A stretch of 12,179 bases of DNA. Source: AP-15 sp035252905. Lineage in GTDB: Bacteria > Pseudomonadota > Alphaproteobacteria > ATCC43930 > CGMCC-115725. A program made the position numbers and the translations under genes. This document shows positions 1 through 6,547 of this stretch, in pieces. Every line of letters starts with the position of its first letter. Positions within the stretch are counted from its first letter, which is position 1. The notes beneath the pieces are model-generated. The model was not told the origin of the DNA and ran no database searches. It saw nothing but the letters and a program-made list of their open reading frames with translations. The stretch covers positions 1 through 12,179 of the forward strand of contig DATFCQ010000387.1 of the NCBI GenBank assembly GCA_035252905.1, in the 5' to 3' direction.

Positions 1-1
1 C

Positions 2-469
2 ACGGGCGCCGCGCTCGCCGCATCGGTGCTGCTGGCATTGTGGCCTTCCGGGCAGCGCGGACTTGTCGACGCCGTGATCGACGATCACGTCCGGGCGTTG
101 CAGCCGGGGCACCTCGTCGACGTCGCCTCTTCCAACCGCCATACGGTCAAGCCGTGGTTTGCCGGCCGGCTCGATTTCGCCCCGCCGGTCAAGGATCTGG
201 CGGCAGAGGGCTATCCGCTGCTGGGGGGCCGGCTCGATTATCTCGACGGCCGCACCGTTGCGGCTCTCGCTTATGTTCACGGCGGCCACCGCATCGATCT
301 CTTCGTCTGGCCGGAAGCGGGCGGCGACATCGCGCCGCAGAGCGCCGAACGGCACGGCTACAACCTCGTCCATTGGCGTCAGGACGGTATGGCGCTGTGG
401 GCCGTCTCCGACATCGAACCCGACCTGTTGCGCAAATTTGTGCAGGACTGGCGGGCGCCGGCGAAGTGA
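2..469 (+). CDS. Anti-sigma factor-like membrane protein, C-terminal part (5' truncated)
   Basis: Only the 3' end of the gene is in the window. The frame is open from base 2, and the GTG at 26 is internal to what looks like a membrane segment (TGAALAASVLLALW), so the real start lies upstream. After this helix comes a soluble domain of about 130 residues with features typical of the C-terminal, periplasmic part of transmembrane anti-sigma factors: a VKPWFAGRLDFAPPV stretch, a GGRLDYLDGR stretch, and a final HWRQDGMALWAVSDIEP segment. In that family an N-terminal cytoplasmic zinc-binding helix bundle binds an ECF sigma factor, and the sigma gene usually lies just upstream; both would be outside this window. 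The assignment rests on pattern recognition of the C-terminal domain. No RBS or promoter can be judged. Confidence 0.7.
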   Translation, partial: TGAALAASVLLALWPSGQRGLVDAVIDDHVRALQPGHLVDVASSNRHTVKPWFAGRLDFAPPVKDLAAEGYPLLGGRLDYLDGRTVAALAYVHGGHRIDLFVWPEAGGDIAPQSAERHGYNLVHWRQDGMALWAVSDIEPDLLRKFVQDWRAPAK

Positions 470-549
470 ACGCAGCGCGGTGCCGCGGCGAGAACGCCCG
501 CGCCCGCGACGGCGTTGATCCAGCGTGATCAATCGAGGAGAGCGGACCC

Positions 550-954
550 ATGCGGGTTGGCGATCTGATGCAGCGAGACTTTGCTGTCGCCCGCCATGAC
601 GACAGCGTCCAGGACGCCGCCAAGGCGATGGCCGAGCACCGGAGCGATATCGTCCTGATCGAGCAGGACGGAGGCCTCGCCGGCCTGTTGACCGAACGCG
701 ATCTGCTGGTCCGCGTCGTCGCCGTGGGCCGCGATCCCTCCTATACGCCGGTGTGGCAGGTCATGTCGGCGAGCCTCTACACCTGCGCCGAACAGGATGA
801 GGCGAAGAGCGTCGCCGAGCGCATGGACGCGCACGGCATCGACCAGATGCCGGTGGTGGACGTCGCCGGACGGCCGGTCGGTCTCGTCACCCGCGGCGCC
901 GCCGCCGGCCGCCGCACTGTGATCGCCGTGCCGTCCCCCGGTCCGAGGTCGTGA
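550..954 (+). CDS. CBS-domain pair protein
   Basis: A 134-residue soluble protein made almost wholly of two CBS domains. The first starts at the N terminus (VGDLMQRDFAVARHDDSVQDA) and ends with GLLTERDLLVRVVAVG at about residues 45-60. The second runs from about residue 70 (VMSASLYTCAEQD) to MPVVDVAGRPVGLVTRG near 115. CBS pairs form a Bateman module that binds adenine nucleotides or similar ligands and regulates a partner. The ATG is supported by GAGGAG at 535-540, nine bases upstream. The stop overlaps the start of the downstream permease in GTGA, so the two are probably translationally coupled and the CBS protein may control that transporter; this link is inferred from position only. The last ~15 residues (RRTVIAVPSPGPRS) look like an unstructured tail. 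Confidence 0.85.
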   Translation: MRVGDLMQRDFAVARHDDSVQDAAKAMAEHRSDIVLIEQDGGLAGLLTERDLLVRVVAVGRDPSYTPVWQVMSASLYTCAEQDEAKSVAERMDAHGIDQMPVVDVAGRPVGLVTRGAAAGRRTVIAVPSPGPRS

Positions 955-2762
955 GCCATAGTCAGATTGCGACGCTCGCCGTACTCGCCGGGATGGCCGG
1001 CCTGTTCCTGTGGGACCGGCTGCGTTACGACGTCGTCGCATTACTGGCGCTGCTGGCCGCGGTCGCGGTCGGCATCGTCCCGGCAAAACACGCTTTTTCC
1101 GGATTTGCCAGTCCGATCCTGCCGTTGATCGCCGGGGCTCTGGTGGTCAGCGCGGCGATCGCCCGCTCGGGCGCCGTCGAGATATTGTTCCGCTGGCTCC
1201 AGCCGGCGATGCGGGTGCGCGTCCTGCAGGTCGGCATCCTTTCCGGCTGCGTCACAGCGCTGTCCGCCTTTATGAAGAACGTCGCCACCCTGGCGCTGTT
1301 CCTGCCGCTCGGCTTTCAGGTTGCGCGCCGGCATGAGCGCTCGCCTTCCGAATTTCTGATGCCGATGGGCTTTGCCTCGCTGCTGGGCGGTTCGATCACC
1401 TTGATCGGCACCTCTCCGAACATGCTGATCTCCGAGGTGCGCACGCATTTGACCGGGCAGCCCTTTCACATGTTCGACTTCACCCCGGTCGGCGTCGGCA
1501 CCGCCTTGTGCGGCATCCTGTTTCTGAATTTCGGCTGGCGGCTGATCCCGCGCGGCCGCCGCGCCGCCTCCGAGGCCCCGTTCAAGATCGAGGACTACAC
1601 GACCGAATTCCAGCTCGGCGCGGATTCGCCGTTCATCGGCCGCACCGTCGCCGAGGTGGAGGAAGACGCGGGCGGCGAGGTTTCCGTGATCGCGATCATC
1701 CGCGAGCAGTTCCGGCGCCATGTCCCGGCCGGGCACTGGCAGCTTCTGCCGCAGGATGTACTGGTCGTCGAAGCCGACCCGCAGGCGCTCGACCAGTTCA
1801 CCGCCGACGGCCGGCTCTCTGTCGTCGGCAGCAAGGAACTGCCCGAGCCCCCCGCTGCCGGGGAGGAGCCGGCAAAACCGCGAGCGGGCGAGGGGACGGG
1901 CGACGGCCTCGTTACGGTCGAGGCGATCGTCGCCGCCGGCTCGCCGCTGATCGGGCGCTCTCTCGCCGAGCTCAACCTGCGCCAGCGCTATGGCGTCAAC
2001 GTCCTGGCCATCGGCCAGCGCGGCCGGCGGACGACGGTCCGATTGCGCCGGGTCAAGTTCCAGCTCGGCGACGTAATCGTGTTCCAGGGCTATTCCGAGG
2101 CGATCCACGACACCCTTGCCGCGCTTGGCACCCTGCCGCTCGCCGAGCGCCGGCTCAATCTCGGGCGGCGGCGCCAGTTGCTGCTGCCGCTCGCGATCCT
2201 TGCGCTCGCGGTGGCGGTCTCGGCCTTCCGGGTGGTGCCGGTCGACTTCGCCTTTCTCGGCGCCGGGATCGCCGTCATCCTCTCAAGGCTCCTCACTCTC
2301 GAAGAGGCGTATGAAGCGATCGAATGGCCGATCCTGATCCTGATCGGGGCGTTGATCCCGATCGGCGAAGCGGTCCGCAACACCGGGACGACGCATTTTC
2401 TCGCCGGCCTGTTGTCGCATCTCGCGGCTCACCTGTCGGCCGGCGGCGCCGTTGCCTTGATCCTTGCGGTGACAATGCTGGTCACGCCGATCCTGCACCA
2501 TGCCGCCGCGGTGCTGGTCATGGGACCGGTCGCGGCGAGCCTTGCACACCATCTCGGCTATCACATCGATCCCTTCCTGATGGCGGTCGCTTTTGGCGCC
2601 GGATCAGATTTTCTGTCGCCGATCGGCCACCCCTCCAACACCCTTGTCATGGGACCGGGCGGTTACCACTTTGGGGATTATTGGAAGCTAGGGTTGCCAC
2701 TATCGATGATCGTGATCGGGGTCGGCGTTCCGTTGATCCTGCTCTTTTGGCCCGTGCAATGA
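951..2762 (+). CDS. SLC13/DASS-family permease with two TrkA-C (RCK_C) domains
   Basis: A 603-residue inner-membrane transporter of the divalent anion:Na+ symporter (SLC13/ArsB-like ion transporter) superfamily. An N-terminal membrane half (about 1-200) contains the first hairpin signature (SAFMKNVATLALFLP, 106-119) and GGSITLIGTSPNMLIS (146-161). Two soluble TrkA-C-like domains follow (about 215-292 and 321-395), each containing SPFIGRTVAEVE- or SPLIGRSLAELN-type starts. The second membrane half (about 408-603) carries ILHHAAAVLVMGP (514-526) and the second signature GHPSNTLVMGPGGYHFGDYW (559-578). SLC13 relatives with this layout are annotated for dicarboxylates, sulfate or other anions; the substrate cannot be read here. 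The HH where relatives usually have asparagines is a mild deviation. The GTG start overlaps the CBS gene stop by 4 bases. The linker between the RCK_C domains (residues 297-319) is proline/glycine/glutamate-rich and REP-like in DNA. Confidence 0.88.
   Translation: MSHSQIATLAVLAGMAGLFLWDRLRYDVVALLALLAAVAVGIVPAKHAFSGFASPILPLIAGALVVSAAIARSGAVEILFRWLQPAMRVRVLQVGILSGCVTALSAFMKNVATLALFLPLGFQVARRHERSPSEFLMPMGFASLLGGSITLIGTSPNMLISEVRTHLTGQPFHMFDFTPVGVGTALCGILFLNFGWRLIPRGRRAASEAPFKIEDYTTEFQLGADSPFIGRTVAEVEEDAGGEVSVIAIIREQFRRHVPAGHWQLLPQDVLVVEADPQALDQFTADGRLSVVGSKELPEPPAAGEEPAKPRAGEGTGDGLVTVEAIVAAGSPLIGRSLAELNLRQRYGVNVLAIGQRGRRTTVRLRRVKFQLGDVIVFQGYSEAIHDTLAALGTLPLAERRLNLGRRRQLLLPLAILALAVAVSAFRVVPVDFAFLGAGIAVILSRLLTLEEAYEAIEWPILILIGALIPIGEAVRNTGTTHFLAGLLSHLAAHLSAGGAVALILAVTMLVTPILHHAAAVLVMGPVAASLAHHLGYHIDPFLMAVAFGAGSDFLSPIGHPSNTLVMGPGGYHFGDYWKLGLPLSMIVIGVGVPLILLFWPVQ
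1841..1907. repeat. Possible in-frame REP-like insertion between the two RCK_C domains
   Basis: This stretch contains a CCCCGCTGCCGGGG hairpin and then a GGAGGAGCCGGC...GCGAGCGGGCGAGGGGAC run, resembling the GC-rich palindromic intergenic repeats common in alphaproteobacteria. It encodes the low-complexity linker PEPPAAGEEPAKPRAGEGTG and sits exactly between two folded domains. It could equally be an ordinary flexible linker in a GC-rich genome. Confidence 0.3.
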
Positions 2763-2844
2763 CAAAGCGGAATTACGATAAGTCTCGCGTGTTAATGGAA
2801 GCGGAGCCGGCCACGATCAGCGCGTCGGAGGCAGCTATTAATAG

Positions 2845-3225
2845 GTGAAGACCATGGCGAAGCCGAAGAGAGGGCGTTCGACCGCGGCGATCGACGATCA
2901 TGTCGGTGCGCGGATCCGTGAGCGTCGCATTATGCTGGGTCTGACCCAGCAGCAGCTGGCCGAGATGATCGGCGTCACTTATCAGCAAGCCCATAAATAC
3001 GAGCGCGGCATCAACCGGGTGTCGGCCGGGAGGCTGTTCGAGATCGCGCGGGCCTTGAGCGCGCCGATCAGTTATTTCTATGAAGGGATTGGAGAGGAAG
3101 GGCCGAAGCAGATCACGCCGCATCAGCGCATGCTGCTGGAGATTGCCCGCAACTTCGCCGAAATCCGCAACGAGAAGCATCAGGAGGCCGTAAGCCAGCT
3201 CGCTCGCGCCTTGGCGAGCCGGTAG
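2845..3225 (+). CDS. XRE-family HTH transcriptional regulator
   Basis: A 126-residue regulator with an XRE/Cro-type helix-turn-helix at about residues 21-76: RIRERRIMLGLTQQQLAEMIGVTYQQAHKYERGINRVSAGRLFEIARAL. This sequence is very close to the XRE regulators present in many copies in Rhizobiales and related alphaproteobacteria. A short helical C-terminal tail follows, with no ligand-binding or kinase domain. It is therefore not a BoxR-type regulator, which carries a C-terminal shikimate-kinase-like domain. The start is uncertain: GTG at 2845 has GGAGG at 2827-2831 but with long spacing, while ATG at 2854 would have AGGTGAAG only 3 bases away. The gene stands alone, 82 bases after the permease, and converges with the gentisate dioxygenase gene. 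Its target is not evident. Confidence 0.88.
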   Translation: MKTMAKPKRGRSTAAIDDHVGARIRERRIMLGLTQQQLAEMIGVTYQQAHKYERGINRVSAGRLFEIARALSAPISYFYEGIGEEGPKQITPHQRMLLEIARNFAEIRNEKHQEAVSQLARALASR

Positions 3226-3237
3226 CTTCCTTTATTC

Positions 3238-3303
3238 GCGGAATATGCTCCGCTGTTCCGCCTCACAAAGACGTGTAGGGCGGAAAAGCGGAGCGCATTC
3301 CGC
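3238..3303. repeat. REP-like inverted repeat between convergent genes (possible bidirectional terminator)
   Basis: Arms at 3238-3262 and 3279-3303 are 25 bases each with 3 mismatches and a 16-base loop. Each arm also carries its own GCGGAA...TTCCGC dyad, so either one long hairpin or two short ones can form. The GTAGGGCGGAA...ATTCCGCC wording resembles a dispersed palindromic element seen between genes in Bradyrhizobium-like genomes (from memory). It lies between two convergent stop codons and has no clear U-tract, so terminator function is inferred from position. Confidence 0.7.
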
Positions 3304-3323
3304 CAAGACAATCCAGACCACCC

Positions 3324-4373
3324 TCAGGCATTACCGCGCTGCTCGCGCCACAGGCCGAGCTTCTCCTGCACCGGCCGGTCGGAATAGCTGAACAGCACCG
3401 CCTCGGTTGCGGCTTGGTGGCTGACCGGGACCCAGCTCGGCACGACAAAGATGTCGCGCGGCTGCCAGCGGAACACTTCGCCTCCGACCCGGCTTTCGCC
3501 GCTGCCCTCGACAACGACAAAGACCGTGCCGTCGGTGGCGCGGTAGGGGCGGGTGACAAGTCCCTGCGGCAACAACTGGATTGCGGTGCCGATCGTCGGC
3601 ATCGCCCAGTCGCCGGTCGCCGGGTTGACGTAGCGCATCTTGTAGCCATGGCAGGGGTCGGGATCGCCGTTATCGGCGAGCACGCCGAGCGCCTCGCGCG
3701 AGCGTGCATAGGGATAGTTGAACACCGGCGAGGTCTTGACCGCGGGGCGCCAGTCGATCGGCAGCAGATTGTGCGAGAACCGCGCGGCGCTGTCGCCCTC
3801 GGGCCGGGTCACTTGCTGCGCATCCTCGGCCCCGGGCTCGGCGAAGCTGACGTCGAGAAGCCGCACAATCGGGATGTCGAGCCCGTCGAGCCAGACCATC
3901 GGCTCGTCGCTGTCGTTGCCGTGATCGTGCCAGGTCCAGGACGGGGTGATCACGAAATCGCCGGGCTGCATCGTCGTGCGCTCGCCGTCGACCGCGGTAT
4001 AGGCGCCGTGACCCTCGATAATGAAGCGCAAGGCCGATTGGGTGTGGCGGTGCGCCGGTGCGATCTCGCCGGGCAGGATCAATTGCAATCCGGCGAACAG
4101 CGAATGGGTGATCGAAGCCTGGCCCTTCAAACCCGGATTTTCGAGAATGAGGACCCGGCGCGTCGCCTCCTGCGCGGTAATCAACCCCCCCGCTTCCATC
4201 AGACAGGGGCGGATCTCGGAATAGCGCCACAGGGCCGGGCGGCATGGCGTCACCGGCTCCGGCGTGACGAGCCCGTGCAATTTCTCCCACAACGGCGCCA
4301 GGCCGAAGGCGCCGATGCGCTGATAGAAGGCCTCGCGCTCGGGCGTTTTTGCGGCGGGTTGTTCCATCGCCAT
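3324..4373 (-). CDS. gtdA: Gentisate 1,2-dioxygenase (bicupin ring-cleavage enzyme)
   Basis: A 349-residue cytosolic bicupin, the usual family length. The family uses Fe(II) to cleave gentisate (2,5-dihydroxybenzoate) between C1 and the adjacent hydroxylated carbon, giving maleylpyruvate. The first cupin carries PAHRHTQSALRFIIEG (106-121) and TPSWTWHDHG (143-152), so the iron ligands are expected to be His108, His110 and His149. The second cupin (about 265-330) keeps VPSWVPVSH but has PYRATDG in place of the first-motif histidines, so it probably lacks metal, as in bacterial relatives. The start ATG is preceded by a GGGAGG ribosome site (4381-4386 on this strand). It follows the DapA-like gene by 38 bases on the same strand, probably as one operon. 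No maleylpyruvate isomerase or fumarylpyruvate hydrolase gene is beside it. A related salicylate or hydroxynaphthoate dioxygenase activity is possible. Confidence 0.88.
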   Translation of the reverse strand: MAMEQPAAKTPEREAFYQRIGAFGLAPLWEKLHGLVTPEPVTPCRPALWRYSEIRPCLMEAGGLITAQEATRRVLILENPGLKGQASITHSLFAGLQLILPGEIAPAHRHTQSALRFIIEGHGAYTAVDGERTTMQPGDFVITPSWTWHDHGNDSDEPMVWLDGLDIPIVRLLDVSFAEPGAEDAQQVTRPEGDSAARFSHNLLPIDWRPAVKTSPVFNYPYARSREALGVLADNGDPDPCHGYKMRYVNPATGDWAMPTIGTAIQLLPQGLVTRPYRATDGTVFVVVEGSGESRVGGEVFRWQPRDIFVVPSWVPVSHQAATEAVLFSYSDRPVQEKLGLWREQRGNA

Positions 4374-4411
4374 GGCGTTTCCTCCCGTGATCTTTTGTCA
4401 GGCCGATGTCT

Positions 4412-5335
4412 TCAAGCCGCTTGGCGCCGTTCGCCGAGGGTGAAGCCGAGCCGCGCGAGATCGGCAAGAAGCGCCTCCGACTGCGCCCCGCCAAGCGGCA
4501 CCATCGGCGGGCGCACCGCGGCCCAGTTCGGGTCGTTGTGAAAGTGGGCGACGACGCGCTTCAGGGCCGGCACCATCGGATAGGCCTGCACGGTCCGGCG
4601 CAAAGTCGTGATCTCGGCCTGCAGGGCGTCGGCCTGCGGCCCCCGCCAGTTTTCCCACACCTTGCGGATGCCGCGCAGATTGATGTTGCCGGTGGCGGTG
4701 ATGCAGCCCGCGGCGCCCTTCCGCAAACCGTCGAGCAGAAACACCTCCGAGCCGGGGAAAACCGCAAAGCCGGGATAAGCGTCGAGCAAGGCCGTGGTGT
4801 TCTGCCAGTCGCCCGAGCTGTCCTTGAGCCCGACGACGGTGTCGGGATAGGCGCGGATCAGCCGCCCGACGAGGTCCAGCGAATAGCCGACCTGCGCCAC
4901 CGGCGGGATGTGGTAGAGATAGACCTTGAGCGCGGCCGAGGCGGCGCCGTCGATGACGCCCGCGACAAAGGCATAGAGGCCGTCATCCGGCATGCCCTTA
5001 TAGTAAAAGGGCGGCAGCATCAAGACGCCGCCGCAGCCGTGCGCCGTCGCATGACGGGTCAGCTCCAGCGCGTCGGTCATCGCGCAGGCGCCGGTGCCCG
5101 GCATCAATTTGGCCGCCGGGATGCCGGAGGCGATCAGATGATCGAGCAAGGTCATGCGCTCGTGCGGGGCCATCGAATTGGCCTCGCTGGTCGTGCCGAA
5201 CACGGCGAGCCCGTCGGCGCCCTCGTCCAACAGCCAGCGGCAGAACGCGGCAAAGCGGGCGGCGTCGGGCGCACCCTCCGGGGTGAACGGGGTCAGGACC
5301 GGGACCAACACCCCGGCAAAATTCCCTGCGGCCAT
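4412..5335 (-). CDS. DapA-superfamily (DHDPS-like) aldolase/hydro-lyase
   Basis: A 307-residue class I aldolase of the DHDPS/N-acetylneuraminate lyase superfamily. Visible are the start FAGVLVPVLTPFTPEG, the GTTSEANS loop (47-54), the tyrosine in YLYHIPP (Tyr141), and the Schiff-base lysine in VGLKDSSGD (Lys171). The GxxGx(T/A)G region is C-ITATGNINL near 211-220. The substrate arginine that follows the YNVPGR motif of true DHDPS is replaced here (YHIPPVAQVG), so lysine-pathway dihydrodipicolinate synthesis is unlikely. The start at 5335 is chosen because GGAGGAG (5341-5347 on this strand) lies five bases upstream; the frame is open to 5455 but has no signal there. It is the first gene of a unit with gentisate dioxygenase, which suggests a role on an aromatic or oxo-acid intermediate. 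The substrate is unknown. Confidence 0.85.
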   Translation of the reverse strand: MAAGNFAGVLVPVLTPFTPEGAPDAARFAAFCRWLLDEGADGLAVFGTTSEANSMAPHERMTLLDHLIASGIPAAKLMPGTGACAMTDALELTRHATAHGCGGVLMLPPFYYKGMPDDGLYAFVAGVIDGAASAALKVYLYHIPPVAQVGYSLDLVGRLIRAYPDTVVGLKDSSGDWQNTTALLDAYPGFAVFPGSEVFLLDGLRKGAAGCITATGNINLRGIRKVWENWRGPQADALQAEITTLRRTVQAYPMVPALKRVVAHFHNDPNWAAVRPPMVPLGGAQSEALLADLARLGFTLGERRQAA

Positions 5336-5340
5336 GACGG

Positions 5341-5347
5341 CTCCTCC
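5341..5347 (-). promoter_or_regulatory. Strong Shine-Dalgarno deciding the start of the DapA-like gene
   Basis: GGAGGAG on the minus strand, five bases before the ATG at 5335. It fixes this start over the longer open frame, which has no ribosome-binding signal. Confidence 0.75.
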
Positions 5348-5416
5348 GGTGAATCGTGTTGCGGCACTAAAGCGAGCCGCTGTGCCCCCCGTCAAGCGCG
5401 GGCAGTGTCCCACTTT

Positions 5417-5442
5417 GAATCGTAACAGGGAATCGTAACAGG
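5417..5442. repeat. Perfect 13-bp tandem repeat, 2 copies
   Basis: GAATCGTAACAGG occurs at 5417-5429 and again, directly abutting, at 5430-5442. It lies 82-107 bases upstream of the DapA-like start. It may be an operator with two half-sites for a regulator of the aromatic operon, or a chance duplication at the edge of the inserted segment. Confidence 0.75.
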
Positions 5443-5492
5443 CAGATCGTTGCAATTATCGCAATCAATCCTTGACTCATCCAGGTTTGTCA

Positions 5493-5506
5493 GGTAATAA
5501 ATTACC
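5493..5506. promoter_or_regulatory. Short palindrome, possible operator
   Basis: GGTAATAAATTACC has 6-bp perfect arms around AA. It sits in the AT-rich part of the divergent intergenic region, before the toxin/antitoxin-like genes. Operator function, for example for the cassette's own HTH protein, is only an inference. Confidence 0.3.
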
Positions 5507-5686
5507 ATTTTGGGGGGTCACAGCACCGATTTTCGTCCTAGTAGACCATCATCGCGCCAGCGCTGTTGATCATGAGTTGCTCTGGCGGAGAGGTCCCTCA
5601 CTCTCTACGCTTGAGGATCGGAAACATGCGTATGGAACCCAGCACCCCTGCGGTCTAGGGTGTTTCATCCGTCAGCGTTGACTTAT

Positions 5687-6163
5687 ATGGCAACATTAGA
5701 GCATCTTGCTGACAGAGACGAACTGATCCGTTATGAGCCGGACCTTGAGAGCGATGAGTTCCCCGAACGGTACGCCTATTTCACGCCGGATTTTGACACG
5801 TGGCTGGCGGCGACGCTCGCCGAGATGGGCTGCCGTCACGGGCGCAATCGAACGCCGTATGAGCAGGCAGAGCAGATTTTATACGACTTCGTAATTGGCC
5901 GGAGACTTGCTTATGGATCAGCATATCATCCGCTTGATCCACTCGCCTATCATGTTTGGGAGCTCAAAACGCCTGATCTGCGGTTATTCGGTTGGTTTCC
6001 TAAACGACGCCACTTTGTTATTGTTTGTGGAGAGTTGAAGGACAATCTCAAGAAGTACTCTGATTATACGCCGTATATCCAAAAAGTGATCAGTTTTCGA
6101 AACGCGCTAGATCTGGATAAGCCAAAGGCTGTTACGGGAGTGAGTCAGAATGAAATCCTCTAA
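5687..6163 (+). CDS. Putative toxin-like protein with RelE/HigB-like C-terminal half
   Basis: A 158-residue protein from ATG 5687; GTG 5660 would add nine residues. Neither start has a clear Shine-Dalgarno. The N-terminal half is acidic and aromatic-rich (ELIRYEPDLESDEFPERYAYF). The C-terminal half, about 85-145 (YHVWELKTPDLRLFGWFP, then FVIVCGELKDNLKKY), resembles the beta-sheet core of RelE/HigB-type toxins: a V-E-L strand, an R-L-FG strand with Arg99, then a strand leading to a lysine-rich helix. RelE/HigB toxins are ribosome-dependent mRNA endonucleases. Its 3' end overlaps by 14 bases an HTH gene, the toxin-first order of higBA modules. It is longer than typical HigB (about 90-110 residues) because of the N-terminal extension. 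The family call is by eye; a non-toxin helper is possible. Base composition is lower in GC than the flanking catabolic genes. Confidence 0.6.
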   Translation: MATLEHLADRDELIRYEPDLESDEFPERYAYFTPDFDTWLAATLAEMGCRHGRNRTPYEQAEQILYDFVIGRRLAYGSAYHPLDPLAYHVWELKTPDLRLFGWFPKRRHFVIVCGELKDNLKKYSDYTPYIQKVISFRNALDLDKPKAVTGVSQNEIL

Positions 6164-6539
6164 TCTTCGTCTCAATAAGCGCCGGCGTACATTTGTTAGA
6201 ATGCTTGGGGAAATACAGCACGCTCTTCTAACGGCCCTTGAGGAAGAGCATCGTAGCCGCGGACTAACTCGGGCCGAAATTGCCAGAATAATCGGCCGTA
6301 ACAAGTCGTTCGTCACGCGTAAGTTGAATGGTGAAAGCAATATGACCCTTCAAAGCCTTGCTGACTTAGCCTTTGCTCTTGATAGACCGATCAAGGTAAT
6401 GCTGCCCTCACGCAAGGCTGCAATCTATTCTAATGTCATCGAGCCACAACCCACCACCTCCCCACCTCCACAGGCTAGCGGAGAAACGACACCTATGCCG
6501 ATCACATCAGGTGATGGCATAACCTCTATTGCTGCATAG
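6150..6539 (+). CDS. HTH-domain antitoxin/regulator (HigA-like)
   Basis: A 129-residue protein with a Cro/XRE-type helix-turn-helix at about residues 36-85 (RGLTRAEIARIIGRNKSFVTRKLNGESNMTLQSLADLAFALDR), preceded by a basic N terminus (NLRLNKRRR). The recognition helix region GRNKSFVTRKLNG is typical of HTH antitoxins and prophage-type regulators. The last ~45 residues are proline, serine and threonine-rich and look disordered, a usual place for toxin contact in such proteins. GGGAG at 6136-6140 lies nine bases before the ATG, inside the end of the upstream gene, which it overlaps by 14 bases. Coupled translation and autoregulation are likely by analogy with higBA. The DNA target is unknown. 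Confidence 0.75.
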   Translation: MKSSNLRLNKRRRTFVRMLGEIQHALLTALEEEHRSRGLTRAEIARIIGRNKSFVTRKLNGESNMTLQSLADLAFALDRPIKVMLPSRKAAIYSNVIEPQPTTSPPPQASGETTPMPITSGDGITSIAA

Positions 6540-6547
6540 CCTATAAA

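Larger units (their letters stand above)
5348..5686. other. Intergenic region with divergent promoters; island edge
   Basis: About 340 bases separate the DapA-like gene (minus) from the island genes (plus). The left third is GC-rich and should hold the minus-strand promoter; the rest is AT-richer and should hold the plus-strand promoter. It contains the 13-bp tandem repeat and the small palindrome listed separately. A 69-codon open frame (5472-5681, +) has no ribosome site and no recognisable content and is not called. The composition change at about 5440-5500 suggests the left boundary of the inserted segment lies here. No transposase, tRNA or att-like duplication was found. Confidence 0.5.

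Noticed and set aside
26..469. GTG at 26 as the true start of the first gene
   Set aside because: The frame is open to the window edge and the GTG lies inside a hydrophobic helix, so the gene is cut by the window.
2845..3225. XRE regulator as the box pathway repressor BoxR
   Set aside because: It lacks the shikimate-kinase-like C-terminal domain of BoxR and lies 4 kb from the box genes, next to a transporter.
5472..5681. 69-codon + strand open frame upstream of the toxin-like gene
   Set aside because: No ribosome-binding site, no recognisable motif, and it spans the promoter region with the palindrome.
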